Counted from the first letter of the stretch, positions 15,727-24,144 are shown. The stretch is 64,000 nucleotides of DNA from Aggregatilinea lenta (GCF_003569045.1 NZ_BFCB01000003.1:496001-560000); one strand, 5' to 3'. Made by a program: numbers and translations. Notes: a model not told the origin generated them from the letters alone.

Positions 15727-16816
15727 TCCGGTCGCTCCATTCCGACGACGCGCCCGACTCGCGGATGCCTGCGATGAGGCGCGCGATGAGGCGCGGCGTC
15801 ACGCCCTCTTCGTTTTCCTGCCTGGGGGACGTGTCAAATTCGATCGGGTTGGCTTGCGCGGACGAGTGCTCGCTGCTTTCGCTGCCTTCGGCCACGATGA
15901 TCGTCACGAGCTGGAGCAGCGTATCTTTAACGTGCTCCGAGATGCGTTTTTCCTGCGCGTAACGCTTGATCAAGGTGCGGGCGTGGTCCGGTCCCAGGGC
16001 GTTGACGCGCTTGATCGTCCATTCCTGGAGCTGCGTCAGCGTCGCCCAGTCGGCTTCGGTGACCGGCGTGCCCTCGTCGAGACTGGGCGGCAGGTCGTCG
16101 TCAACGATGAAGGGCCGTGCGCCAGGACCCACCGGAGTCAGCGGCTCGCGCGCTTCAAACGGCGTGGTTGGTTCCACATGCTTAGGAGCTGTCAAAGGCG
16201 GGATCAAGAAGCCGTCAGGATCGGTCTTCCAGGCGGCAGCGCCGTCCGATCTCGATGCACTGTCGCCAGGACTCCGCAGCGGAATCGCCGGTTCCAGGTC
16301 CGAATAGCGCGGCTGGGCGGGCAGTTCCGGCTCCGAGTAACGCGGCTGGACTTGCAGCGCCGGTTCCGAATAGCGCCGTTGGACCGATAGCTCCGGCTCC
16401 GAGTAGCGCGGCTGCGGTATCACTTCCGGTTCTGCGTAGCGGGGCCGCGACGGCAGCTCCGGTTCGGTACGCCGGGGCGGCGGGGGCAGCTCTGGCTCCA
16501 TGTAGCGCGTGCTGCTTGCGGGCGACGTAATGGCGTCGAGTGACACTTTGCGAATGACGGCGGGCGTTGGCAGATCCGGCTCTTGCAGGTCCGCTGGCTC
16601 GACGATGGGCGCCGGTTGGGCGGGCACGGTGACGACGGGCGCGGCGGGCTGGGAAATCGGAGAGGATCTCTCCGGGATGGCGGCGTTTTCTGTGCGCAAG
16701 GCAGGATATTTGTTGGTAAGGAGATGCTCCTGAATATCCAACAGGGACGCCTGGATTTGATTCTTGAGAATTTGTACTTCTTCTTCTAGCATCTGAACAC
16801 GGTGTTCCAGGTCCAT
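15719..16816 (-). CDS. ArlC/D/E-type cytoplasmic scaffold with internal 11-residue repeats
   Basis: 365 residues, soluble. An N-terminal coiled coil (about 3-35: E-H-R-V-Q-M-L-E-E-E-V-Q-I-L-K-N-Q) is followed by a Pro-rich disordered part. Within it, residues about 104-181 hold seven copies of an 11-residue repeat (R-Y-S-E-P-E-L-P-x-Q-P). A compact helical C-terminal domain (about 256-308) has L-T-Q-L-Q-E-W-T-I-K-R-V and I-S-E-H-V-K-D-T-L-L-Q-L, resembling the archaeal FlaD/E domain. In euryarchaea ArlC/D/E link the motor to chemotaxis. It starts the accessory block after the archaellin and overlaps the ArlG-like gene by 8 bases. The FlaD/E match is recognised by pattern and should be checked by profile. 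Confidence 0.7.
   Translation of the reverse strand: MDLEHRVQMLEEEVQILKNQIQASLLDIQEHLLTNKYPALRTENAAIPERSSPISQPAAPVVTVPAQPAPIVEPADLQEPDLPTPAVIRKVSLDAITSPASSTRYMEPELPPPPRRTEPELPSRPRYAEPEVIPQPRYSEPELSVQRRYSEPALQVQPRYSEPELPAQPRYSDLEPAIPLRSPGDSASRSDGAAAWKTDPDGFLIPPLTAPKHVEPTTPFEAREPLTPVGPGARPFIVDDDLPPSLDEGTPVTEADWATLTQLQEWTIKRVNALGPDHARTLIKRYAQEKRISEHVKDTLLQLVTIIVAEGSESSEHSSAQANPIEFDTSPRQENEEGVTPRLIARLIAGIRESGASSEWSDRNG
16273..16507 (-). repeat. Tandem ~33-bp coding repeats in the scaffold gene
   Basis: Seven in-frame degenerate copies of a 33-bp unit encode the 11-residue motif R-Y-x-E-P-E-L-P-x-Q-P. On the plus strand the recurring core is TCCGAGTAGCGC or TCCGAATAGCGC. The array keeps the reading frame and lies between the coiled coil and the C-terminal helical domain, so it probably sets a flexible linker length. 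Confidence 0.85.
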
Positions 16817-16857
16817 CGCCTTACTTCCTTTGGTCGCACCGCTATCCCGGAGATATG

Positions 16858-16900
16858 AAAAATCGCCCCACCGGCACGGCCAAGTTCGGGTGGGGCGATT
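16858..16900 (-). terminator. Rho-independent-type terminator downstream of the archaellin gene
   Basis: A perfect 12-bp stem pairs bases 16861-16872 (AATCGCCCCACC) with 16889-16900 around a 16-base loop. On the minus strand the stem is followed by a run of five T that partly overlaps it. It lies 160 bases after the archaellin stop and before the scaffold gene. It would make most transcripts end after the archaellin while some read through to the machinery genes. Confidence 0.8.
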
Positions 16901-17059
16901 GTCCTTCAGCTCTATTCAGAGCGTTAAGACCGTGATGAAATGAATTGTAGGCTTGGCCGTGCCTATGTATGGAATTTGTTTTTCTTAAGCTGCTATACCG
17001 GGATTGGATGGGGGTGACCGGCTGGTTGGGACCGGTCACCTTGAGGTACCGTCGGTTAA

Positions 17060-17635
17060 CTACCGGAGTTCCATCACCGCGTCAAGCGCTGCGGGTGTCG
17101 TGCGGGTGATGTTGAGCACAGCTCCCGACGGGGGCTTTACTTCCAGGGTGAACTCGGCGTTGGGGCCGGGGGCGGTGGTCGGGGCCGCGCTGACGTCTGT
17201 CAGGTCCACGGTGATTTCCGCCAGTTCGCCATCTTCAAGCATGGCATCTTCGTCGCCACGGTTGACGAGGAACTTGGCGGCCCAGGCTGCGGTGATTGAC
17301 TCGTCGTCGTCACGGTAGCTGATGACCACACTGGAGGTACCGTCGCCCAAATCAATCGCGTCGCCGCCCGAGGCCAGGGCCACGGTAAAGACGACTTTAG
17401 TCACCTTATCGCTTGCCGAGTTGGCGATGACAGCGCCCTTGACGGCCATTGAGGACTGCACGTTTTCGAGACCGGAGTAAATGGCGGCCTCACCCTTTTC
17501 GGTCGAGGACGACCCGGCGGACAGGATGGTAAAAGCGAACACGGACGCGACAACTACAAATGCGATCAGGATGATGGCGGTTTCCAGGGCGGTCTGGCCG
17601 CTCTCGTCGTTGTGAAGGGCCTTGAAGTTGAACAT
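17060..17635 (-). CDS. arlB: Archaellin (FlaB/ArlB-like major filament subunit)
   Basis: 191 residues from ATG 17635, preceded by AGAGGAGA 7 bases upstream; an in-frame start at 17686 lacks such a site and would put 17 extra residues before the signal peptide. The N-terminus is a class III signal peptide with a probable cut D-E-S-G / Q-T-A-L-E, Glu at +5, then T-A-I-I-L-I-A-F-V-V-V-A-S-V-F-A-F. That hydrophobic segment is strikingly close to crenarchaeal archaellins (T-A-I-I-L-I-A-F). K-G-E-A-A-I-Y-S-G-L-E after it is also typical. The rest is a beta-rich outer domain. It is the first gene of the minus-strand train and has its own terminator, as expected for the most abundant product. A bacterial type IV pilin would not carry this helix. 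Confidence 0.93.
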   Translation of the reverse strand: MFNFKALHNDESGQTALETAIILIAFVVVASVFAFTILSAGSSSTEKGEAAIYSGLENVQSSMAVKGAVIANSASDKVTKVVFTVALASGGDAIDLGDGTSSVVISYRDDDESITAAWAAKFLVNRGDEDAMLEDGELAEITVDLTDVSAAPTTAPGPNAEFTLEVKPPSGAVLNITRTTPAALDAVMELR

Positions 17636-18067
17636 GATTAATCTCCTCTGATTTGGCTTGCACACGGTAGTGTTTGCTGCACTCACTGTTAGATTATGGC
17701 GGAAGAATTAAATAGGAATTAAAAATTTGCTGTAGTGTTCTCTATTTCACAAAACGTTCACAATTTTTAGACAATCTTCAGTCTCGCATACGCTCCAAAA
17801 ACCGTCGTTCAGCGCCATTCGCCCAGCACGATGCGCCGGTTATGCCCGATCTTGAGGGGAAAAAGACGCGGTAGCCTGCCCAACATTTGGAATCTGTTGT
17901 CGGGGGCACATTGTCCGGGCAATTTGGCTTACTTGAACACCCCGTTAATTTTTTATCTATTTTTGATCCATGAATTAACACGTCGACGGGCGGTAGGGAT
18001 GATAGAGTACTGGCGCTGCACTTCATTTTTATGGCGCTTAGGCATGCCCGTAGGCGGCGCGGTCCTC
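17636..18067. other. Intergenic region upstream of the archaellin gene
   Basis: Divergent region between the archaellin and the LacI-type regulator. The ~140 bases next to the archaellin are AT-rich, unlike the rest of the window, and hold its strong ribosome binding site (17638-17647). I could not pick a convincing -35/-10 pair for the archaellin. The remaining part, about 17780-18067, shows no recognisable gene or RNA motif; a minus-strand 82-codon frame at 17778-18026 has no coding features. Confidence 0.6.
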
Positions 18068-18117
18068 TTGACAGACCCCTATTTCTGTGCTAACTTGGCG
18101 ATATGTTATCGTTAACA
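18068..18117 (+). promoter_or_regulatory. Promoter and operator of the LacI-type regulator gene
   Basis: TTGACA at 18068-18073, a 17-base spacer and TAACTT at 18091-18096 form a good housekeeping promoter. Just downstream is the near-palindrome TGTTATCGTTAACA at 18104-18117, with a central CG as in LacI-family operators. Two related copies lie in front of the sugar importer at 24266-24293. This implies autoregulation. Confidence 0.8.
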
Positions 18118-18191
18118 CAAATATTGGCTTATTAACCTCGGGCAGCGAATGGCGTGTCACCGTTCGTGCGGGGGTGGGTTCGAGGCCCTCT

Positions 18192-19202
18192 ATGAGTACT
18201 ATTGCAGACGTTGCTCGCCGGGCAGGCGTTTCAAAAATGACCGTATCACGAGTCATTAACGACTCAGGATACATCAGTCAGGAGACGCGGGAACGCGTCG
18301 AGCAGGCCATCGCCGAACTGGGATATATTCCAAACGCCCTCGCCCGCAGCCTGCGCTTCAAGCAAACCCGCACCATCGCGCTCATCCTCACCGACATCAC
18401 CAACCCCTACTTCACAACCATCGCGCGCGGGGTCGAAGACGTGGCGAGCGAGCAAGGCTTCAGCGTTATTTTCTGCAACACGGACGAATCCGACCGCGAA
18501 GAAGCCGAATATGTCAACGTCCTGCTGCAAAAGCAGGTCGACGGGCTGCTGTTGGTCCCGACCTCGTCCACGGAGGAGGCCATCGCGCCCATCCGCGAAC
18601 AGGGGCTGCCGTTCGTGCTGCTGGACCGCTACATCCCCGGTGTGCTGGTGGACAGCGTGCGCGGCGATTCGCTCCAGGGCGCCTACCGGATGATGCAGTA
18701 CCTGTTGGGCCTGGGCCACCGGCGGATCGCCGTGCTCAGCGGTCCGGCGGACGTCACGACCTCCATTGACCGCATGGAGGGCGCGCGGCGGGCGCTGTAC
18801 GATGCCGGGCTGGCGCTCGACCCGGCGCAGGTATATTACGGGCCGTTTTCGCTGGAGGGGGGCTACGTCATGGCGACGCAGGCCCTGGCTGCCGACCCGC
18901 GCCCCACGGCGGTCTACGCGATGAACAACTTCATCGCCATGAGCACGCTGCGTGCCGCGCGCGAGATCGGCCTGCGTGTGCCGGAAGATCTGTCGGTGGT
19001 GACGTTCGACGATCTGCCTGCGGCGTTCGTAGCGGAGCCGTTCCTGACCGTGACTGAGCAGCCCGCCTACGAAATGGGTCAGCAGGCGACGGCGCTGCTG
19101 CTCGACCGGCTGTCGAACAAAGGCTCAGCGGAGCCGGTGGAGATCATCCTGCCGACCCAGCTGATCGTGCGTAAGTCGAGCGGACCGGTTCCGGCGACTT
19201 AA
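18192..19202 (+). CDS. LacI-family transcriptional regulator
   Basis: 336 residues from ATG 18192, chosen because the helix-turn-helix begins right at M-S-T-I-A-D-V-A-R-R-A-G-V-S; an upstream in-frame start would add 35 unrelated residues. The N-terminal HTH and hinge (residues 1-60, with A-L-A-R-S-L at the hinge helix) are followed by a periplasmic-binding-protein-like sugar-binding domain (I-A-L-I-L-T-D-I-T-N-P-Y-F, then D-D-L-P-A-A-F). It probably represses its own promoter (18068) and the importer promoter (24241), which share a 14-bp operator. Three sugar-metabolism genes follow in the same direction with short gaps. Confidence 0.95.
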   Translation: MSTIADVARRAGVSKMTVSRVINDSGYISQETRERVEQAIAELGYIPNALARSLRFKQTRTIALILTDITNPYFTTIARGVEDVASEQGFSVIFCNTDESDREEAEYVNVLLQKQVDGLLLVPTSSTEEAIAPIREQGLPFVLLDRYIPGVLVDSVRGDSLQGAYRMMQYLLGLGHRRIAVLSGPADVTTSIDRMEGARRALYDAGLALDPAQVYYGPFSLEGGYVMATQALAADPRPTAVYAMNNFIAMSTLRAAREIGLRVPEDLSVVTFDDLPAAFVAEPFLTVTEQPAYEMGQQATALLLDRLSNKGSAEPVEIILPTQLIVRKSSGPVPAT

Positions 19203-19273
19203 CGCGGATCCCGCCGCCTTTTAAAGTGAACCGAACTGAATGCGTCCCGCTTTAATAGTTAAGGAGCCGTTTT

Positions 19274-20323
19274 ATGTCCGAAGCATCTTCCTCCCGCCCC
19301 TTTGCGGTTGCCAGTGATGGCGTCGATCCGAGCCAGGTTCCCCACCGCACGCTGCACACTGGCGCGACCATACCCGCCATCGGACTGGGCACGTTCGGCT
19401 CGGACCGGTTCTCCGGCGAGGACATCGCCCAGGCCGTTCTGGGCGCGATCGAAGTCGGATACCGGCACATCGACTGCGCGGCGATCTACGGCAACGAACA
19501 CCTCATCGGCGAGTCGCTGCGGACGGCAATGGCAGGTGGCATCGCGCGCGAAGATCTATGGATTACGTCGAAGGTGTGGAACGACATGCACGGCGAGGGC
19601 GACGTGCTGCGCTCGTGCGAAAAGTCGCTGAAGGATTTGCAGCTCGACACCCTCGACCTGTTCCTGGTGCACTGGCCGTTCCCCAACTTCCATGCGGTTG
19701 GCGTGGACGTGGACTCGCGCGATCCCAACGCCAAGCCGTACATCCACGAGAACTATATGAAGACGTGGCGGCAGATGGAAGATCTGGTGACGCGCGGGCT
19801 GGTGCGGCACATCGGCACGTCGAACATGACCGTGCCCAAGCTGAAACTGGTCCTGCGCGACGCGGAAATTAAGCCCGCCTGCAACGAGATGGAGCTGCAC
19901 CCACACTTCCAGCAGCCGGAGCTGTTTAAGTTCGTGGTGGACAACGGCATCGTGCCGATCGGCTTTTCGCCCATTGGCTCGCCGTCACGCCCGGACCGCG
20001 ACCGCACCGACGGCGACACGGTGGACATCGAAGATCCGGTGATCGTCAAGATCGCGCAGGATCACGGCGTGCACCCGGCGGTGATCTGCATCAAGTGGGG
20101 CGTCCAGCGCGGCCAGGTTCCGATCCCCTTCTCGATCTACCGCCACGAGTACCTGAGCAACCTGCGCAGCGCGGCGGAAGATCCGCTCTCGGCGGAGGAA
20201 ATGGGGGCGATTGCCGGGATCGACCGCAACTGCCGCCTGATCAAGGGCCAGGTGTTCCTGTGGAAAGACAACCAATCCTGGGAAGACCTGTGGGACCCGA
20301 CCGGCGAGATCACCCCGGCCTGA
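19274..20323 (+). CDS. Aldo/keto reductase
   Basis: 349 residues, NADPH-dependent AKR fold. Markers are I-P-A-I-G-L-G-T-F near the start, the catalytic tetrad in H-I-D-C-A-A-I-Y-G-N (Asp, Tyr), I-T-S-K-V-W (Lys) and L-V-H-W-P-F (His), and a late P-I-P-F-S-I-Y segment that departs from the usual I-P-K-S NADPH loop. GGAG lies 8 bases before ATG 19274. AKRs of this type interconvert aldoses and polyols. With the kinase, dehydrogenase and PfkB kinase that follow, it may reduce a sugar to a polyol or handle a side product; the substrate is not determined by sequence. Confidence 0.9.
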   Translation: MSEASSSRPFAVASDGVDPSQVPHRTLHTGATIPAIGLGTFGSDRFSGEDIAQAVLGAIEVGYRHIDCAAIYGNEHLIGESLRTAMAGGIAREDLWITSKVWNDMHGEGDVLRSCEKSLKDLQLDTLDLFLVHWPFPNFHAVGVDVDSRDPNAKPYIHENYMKTWRQMEDLVTRGLVRHIGTSNMTVPKLKLVLRDAEIKPACNEMELHPHFQQPELFKFVVDNGIVPIGFSPIGSPSRPDRDRTDGDTVDIEDPVIVKIAQDHGVHPAVICIKWGVQRGQVPIPFSIYRHEYLSNLRSAAEDPLSAEEMGAIAGIDRNCRLIKGQVFLWKDNQSWEDLWDPTGEITPA

Positions 20324-20370
20324 CGCGCCCTTGCTGCGCAGTAGCTGCCAGTCAGATCGAGGGGTGATCC

Positions 20371-21933
20371 GTGGCGCATCGTTATCTCATAACCATTGAC
20401 GTAGGCACATCCAGCACCAAAACCGCGCTGTGGGACGAAGCGGGCCGCACACTGGCCGAGTCCTCGTCTGCTTACCCGCTGCGCCGCCCCGATCCGCTGT
20501 GGGCCGAGATCGACGGCACGACGTGGTGGGCAGCGGTGTGCGCCACCGTGCGCGATGTGATCGCGGCAGGGGGCATCGATCCGCGCGATGTGGCGGGCAT
20601 CGGCGTGGACGGGGTGAGCTGGACGTTGATTCCGGTCGATCACGGCGGGCAGCCGCTCGCCCCGGCCATGATCTGGCTCGACCGGCGCGCGGGCGAGGAA
20701 ACGGCGTGGCTCAACGCGCTGCCCGACGCGGCGCGGCTGGTCGATCTGGACGCGAACCCGCTCGACGCGGCCTACACCACGCCCAAGTTGCTGTGGCTGA
20801 AGGCGCACCGCCCGGACGTGTTCGATGCGGCGTACCGCTTTCTCGACGCGACCGGCTTCATTGTCGGGCGCTTCACCGGGGAATTCGTGTGTGATACGAC
20901 GCAGGCGTACGGCTACCACTTCTTCGACATGCGCCGCGACGCCTGGGATCCCTGGGCCGCCGAGCGGATCGGTGTGCCGCTGGAGAAAATGCCGCGTCTG
21001 TGCCCCAGCACGGAGGTCGTGGGGGCGGTGACGGCCAAAGCGGCGGCGGAGACCGGGCTGGTCGCCGGGATTCCAGTGATCGCGGGCTGCCTGGATGCGG
21101 CGTCCGGCGCGCTGGGCGCGGGCGTGACGCGCCTGGGACAGACCAACGAGCAGGGCGGGCAGGCGGGCGGCATGGCCGTGAGCCTGGATCGCGTCGTGGT
21201 CGAGCCGCGCCTGATCTTCTCGCACCACGTCGTGCCGGGGCAGTACATCTTGCAGGCGGGCACCGTTGGCGGCGGATCGCTCGGCTGGTTCCGCGACACG
21301 CTCGGCCAGGTAGAGTCCAGTGTAAGCGCGCTGCTGGGGAGCAGCCCGTTCGAGTTGTTCAGCCAGCAGGTGGAGGTGGCCCCGGCGGGCGCACACGGCC
21401 TGATCTTTCTGCCGTACATGGCGGGCGAGCGCACGCCGCTGTGGAGCAGCGTGGCGCGCGGCGTGTTTTTCGGCCTGTCCTACACGACCACGCGCGCAGA
21501 TCTGCTGCGGGCGATCATGGAGGGCTGCGCTTTCGCCGTGTACGACAACTTGCAGATCGCGGAGGAGCACGGCGTCAGCGTGGCGGAATACCTGGGATCG
21601 GGCGGGGCGACGCAGAGCGCCGTCTGGTGCCAGATCAAGGCGGACGTGTATGGCCGCCCGTTCATCGTGGCGCGGCGCGCGGACGGCGGCGAGGGCGGGC
21701 ACAGCCTGGGTCTCTACGCGCTGACGGCGTTTGGCGTGGGGCTGGCGGATGACATCGGCGCGTGCGTGGAGCGACTGCTGCCGCAGCGGCAGGTTTTCGA
21801 GCCGTCGCCGGAGCGCCACGCGATGTACGAGGACTTGTTCGGGGTCTACCGCAGTGTTTCCCGTAAGGCATTGGACGATTTCGAGCGCCTGGACGCCGTC
21901 GCGCGCAAGCACAAGCTCGCGGGCCAAGTGTAA
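20371..21933 (+). CDS. FGGY-family carbohydrate kinase (xylulokinase-like)
   Basis: 520 residues starting with GTG after GAGGGG. The N-terminal FGGY domain has T-I-D-V-G-T-S-S-T-K-T-A-L, and the catalytic Asp is likely in G-I-G-V-D-G-V-S-W-T. The C-terminal FGGY domain has Y-M-A-G-E-R-T-P-L-W and L-G-S-G-G-A-T-Q-S, which bind ATP. FGGY kinases phosphorylate ketoses or polyols such as xylulose, ribulose, glycerol or tagatose. The gene lies between the aldo/keto reductase (47 bases) and a zinc dehydrogenase (33 bases) of the galactitol-phosphate dehydrogenase type, which suggests a polyol or hexulose substrate. Confidence 0.93.
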   Translation: MAHRYLITIDVGTSSTKTALWDEAGRTLAESSSAYPLRRPDPLWAEIDGTTWWAAVCATVRDVIAAGGIDPRDVAGIGVDGVSWTLIPVDHGGQPLAPAMIWLDRRAGEETAWLNALPDAARLVDLDANPLDAAYTTPKLLWLKAHRPDVFDAAYRFLDATGFIVGRFTGEFVCDTTQAYGYHFFDMRRDAWDPWAAERIGVPLEKMPRLCPSTEVVGAVTAKAAAETGLVAGIPVIAGCLDAASGALGAGVTRLGQTNEQGGQAGGMAVSLDRVVVEPRLIFSHHVVPGQYILQAGTVGGGSLGWFRDTLGQVESSVSALLGSSPFELFSQQVEVAPAGAHGLIFLPYMAGERTPLWSSVARGVFFGLSYTTTRADLLRAIMEGCAFAVYDNLQIAEEHGVSVAEYLGSGGATQSAVWCQIKADVYGRPFIVARRADGGEGGHSLGLYALTAFGVGLADDIGACVERLLPQRQVFEPSPERHAMYEDLFGVYRSVSRKALDDFERLDAVARKHKLAGQV

Positions 21934-21966
21934 CGGGCGGACGTGATAAGGACACAGTGAGCGACG

Positions 21967-23010
21967 ATGAAAGCAGCCATTCTCGAAAATAAGGGTGTGA
22001 TGACCTACCAGGACGCGCCCATGCCGGAGCCGGGGCCGGGGCACGTCTTGATGCAAGTGAAGGCCGCCTCGATTTGCGGCTCCGATATCAAGCGCTTCGC
22101 GGAAGGTCACCGGATGTACCCGCTGATTCTCGGCCACGAAGTTGCGGGGATCATCAGCGCTGTGGGCGAGGACGTCGATCCGGGGCTGGTCGGGCAGCAC
22201 GCCGCGATCATCCCGGTCGTGCCGTGCTTCGAGTGCGAGGAATGCGAGCGCGGCTATTATTCGGCCTGCCACAGCTATTCGTTCATCGGGTCGCGGCAGG
22301 CTGGTGGGTTCGCGGACTACGTCGAGATCCCGGCGCGCAACGCGCTGATCGTGCCCGACGACCTGCCGTTCGAGAAGGCGGCGCTCATCGAGCCGTCCAC
22401 CGTGGCGCGGCACATGCTCGATCTGGGAAACTTCCAGCCGGGCCAGTCGGCGGTCGTATTTGGTGCAGGCTCCATCGGCCTGATGACGGTCCAGTGGCTG
22501 CGCATTCTGGGCGCGAGCCTGATCGTCTGCACGGATATCAGCGACGCCAACCTGGAGACGGCGCGCAAGCTGGGCGCGCACGTCACGCTCAACCCGAAGT
22601 CGGTGGACGTACCGGGCGAGATCCGCAAGCTGGCCGGGGATGGGGTGGACGCCGCGTTCGAGGCGTCGGGATCGCCGCAGGCCCTGCTGCAAACGATTGA
22701 GGTTGTGCGCCCGCGCGGCGTGGTGGTGCTGGGCGGTAACCAGCCCGCCGACGCCACGTTCCCGTCGTCGTTCATCGAGAACATGATGCGCAAAGAGTTA
22801 AGTCTGGTCGGCTGCTTCATGTCCTATTCCGCGCCGTTCCCCGGCCATGAATGGACCGACACGGTGGACGCTCTGCGCAGCGGCGCGCTGGACATGGACA
22901 CCATGATCTCGCACCACTTCCCGCTGTCCGACGCGCCGGACGTCTTCGCGCGGATCGCGTCGCACGAGCTGGCGCACCGCAAAATCATCCTGCTGCCGGA
23001 AGAAGTGTAA
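21967..23010 (+). CDS. Zinc-dependent polyol (phosphate) dehydrogenase, MDR family
   Basis: 347 residues of the medium-chain dehydrogenase family. Catalytic zinc ligands are C37 (S-I-C-G-S-D) and H57/E58 (G-H-E). The structural zinc site is complete: C87, C90, C93 and C101. The NAD-binding loop is V-F-G-A-G-S-I-G-L, and an Asp (C-T-D-I-S-D) after the second strand suggests NAD preference. Overall it looks like galactitol-1-phosphate 5-dehydrogenase or sorbitol dehydrogenase. Together with the upstream FGGY kinase and downstream PfkB kinase it fits a route polyol, polyol phosphate, ketose phosphate, ketose bisphosphate. The exact sugar is inferred, not shown. Confidence 0.9.
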   Translation: MKAAILENKGVMTYQDAPMPEPGPGHVLMQVKAASICGSDIKRFAEGHRMYPLILGHEVAGIISAVGEDVDPGLVGQHAAIIPVVPCFECEECERGYYSACHSYSFIGSRQAGGFADYVEIPARNALIVPDDLPFEKAALIEPSTVARHMLDLGNFQPGQSAVVFGAGSIGLMTVQWLRILGASLIVCTDISDANLETARKLGAHVTLNPKSVDVPGEIRKLAGDGVDAAFEASGSPQALLQTIEVVRPRGVVVLGGNQPADATFPSSFIENMMRKELSLVGCFMSYSAPFPGHEWTDTVDALRSGALDMDTMISHHFPLSDAPDVFARIASHELAHRKIILLPEEV

Positions 23011-23040
23011 GCGAATGGTAGTGGTAATGTAGGGGCAATT

Positions 23041-23165
23041 CATGAGGCGGTCCCCATCCCCTGACCCCTTCCCTCACGCAAGCGGAGGGAAGGGGAATAA
23101 CATGTTGGGGCGCATCACAATACGCCCTATCGGGCGGAGCAAGCCCCGCCCCTACGGAATGACAC
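23041..23165. repeat. GC-rich palindromic intergenic repeats
   Basis: The gap between the dehydrogenase and PfkB genes holds two dispersed units: CTTCCCTC...GAGGGAAG (about 23069-23095), and a GGGGCGcaTcacaaTACGCCC-type unit followed by GGGCGGAGCAAGCCCCGCCC (23106-23151). Similar units occur near 28.5, 28.8, 33.7, 45.3, 60.9 and 63.4 kb, always outside genes. Confidence 0.7.
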
Positions 23166-23214
23166 CTGATGCTGTATCCCTCCCGCGCGGGAGGGTATCA
23201 CGATTGAGGAACCG

Positions 23215-24144
23215 ATGATCTTATGCGTCAACCCGAACGCGGCAATCGATAAAACCGTCATCGTTCGGTCTTTCCAACTGGACGAGATTCACCGCCCGGA
23301 GCAGGTCATGGCGTTTCCCGGCGGCAAGGGCTGCAACGTCGCGCGCGCCCTGAACACGCTGGGCGAGCAGCCGGTCGTCACGGGTTGGATCGGCGGCGGG
23401 GCGGGGCAATTTATCGAAAGCGGCCTGCACCGTGAAGGCATCGCGACGGCGTTCATCGAAACCGATTTCGAATCGCGCACCTGCCTGTCGATCCTCGATC
23501 CGGACCGCAACACGTTGACCGAGATCTACGAAAAGGGTGAGCCGGTTCCGCCAGAACAGGTCGAAGCGCTGAAGATCCGCTTCCGCGAAGTCGTGGGGAC
23601 GTGCGCGGCGGTGACGTTTTCGGGCAGTTTGCCAGCGGGCGTACCCGTCGACTTTTACGCACAGTTGATCGCCATCGCGCGCGAGGCGGGCGTGTTGGCC
23701 ATGCTCGACAGCAGCGGCGAAGCGCTGCGGCTGGGGGTCGCCGCCGGGCCGGACCTGATCAAGCCGAATAAAAAAGAGTTCAACGACCTGGCGCAGCGCG
23801 CGCTGGTCAGCCTGAACGATTACGCGGCAGCGGCGTCGGACATCTCGGCGCGCTGTGGCGCGGTGGTCGTGCTCTCGCTGGGGCCGGACGGCGCGCTGGC
23901 GGCACGCGGCAGCCACGTGCTGCACGCCCGTCCGCCGCAGGTGGACGCCAAAAGCGCGGTGGGGTCGGGCGACTGCATGCTGGCGGGCCTGACGTATGGC
24001 CTGACGCATGGCTTCGGGCTGGAGGACGCGCTGCGCTACGGCGTGGCGGCGGGCACGGCCAACACGCTGCGACTGGGCGCAGGTAATTTCACGCTGGAAG
24101 ACTTCGAGCGCATTCGCCCCGGCGTGACGATTGTTCGCTATTGA
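23215..24144 (+). CDS. PfkB-family 1-phosphofructokinase/tagatose-6-phosphate kinase-like
   Basis: 309 residues, ribokinase fold. The first PfkB signature is G-G-K-G-C-N-V-A-R-A-L and the second is D-A-K-S-A-V-G-S-G-D-C-M-L-A-G, with the catalytic Asp in G-S-G-D near residue 251. L-C-V-N-P-N-A-A-I-D-K-T at the start and the substrate-loop F-P-G-G-K-G are those of the FruK/LacC subgroup, which phosphorylates ketohexose phosphates to bisphosphates. It probably completes the pathway of the preceding dehydrogenase and kinase. No class II aldolase is present in the window. Confidence 0.93.
   Translation: MILCVNPNAAIDKTVIVRSFQLDEIHRPEQVMAFPGGKGCNVARALNTLGEQPVVTGWIGGGAGQFIESGLHREGIATAFIETDFESRTCLSILDPDRNTLTEIYEKGEPVPPEQVEALKIRFREVVGTCAAVTFSGSLPAGVPVDFYAQLIAIAREAGVLAMLDSSGEALRLGVAAGPDLIKPNKKEFNDLAQRALVSLNDYAAAASDISARCGAVVVLSLGPDGALAARGSHVLHARPPQVDAKSAVGSGDCMLAGLTYGLTHGFGLEDALRYGVAAGTANTLRLGAGNFTLEDFERIRPGVTIVRY

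Noticed and set aside
16273-16507. Regular ~33-bp repeats that could suggest a CRISPR array
   Set aside because: The repeats are in frame within a coding sequence, have no spacers and encode an 11-residue protein repeat; no cas gene is near.
17778-18026. 82-codon minus-strand frame between archaellin and LacI genes
   Set aside because: No convincing ribosome binding site, low-complexity composition and no recognisable family.
20137-22692. 851-codon open frame on the minus strand opposite the kinase and dehydrogenase genes
   Set aside because: It is a high-GC shadow of well-supported plus-strand genes, Arg/His-rich, without recognisable domains.
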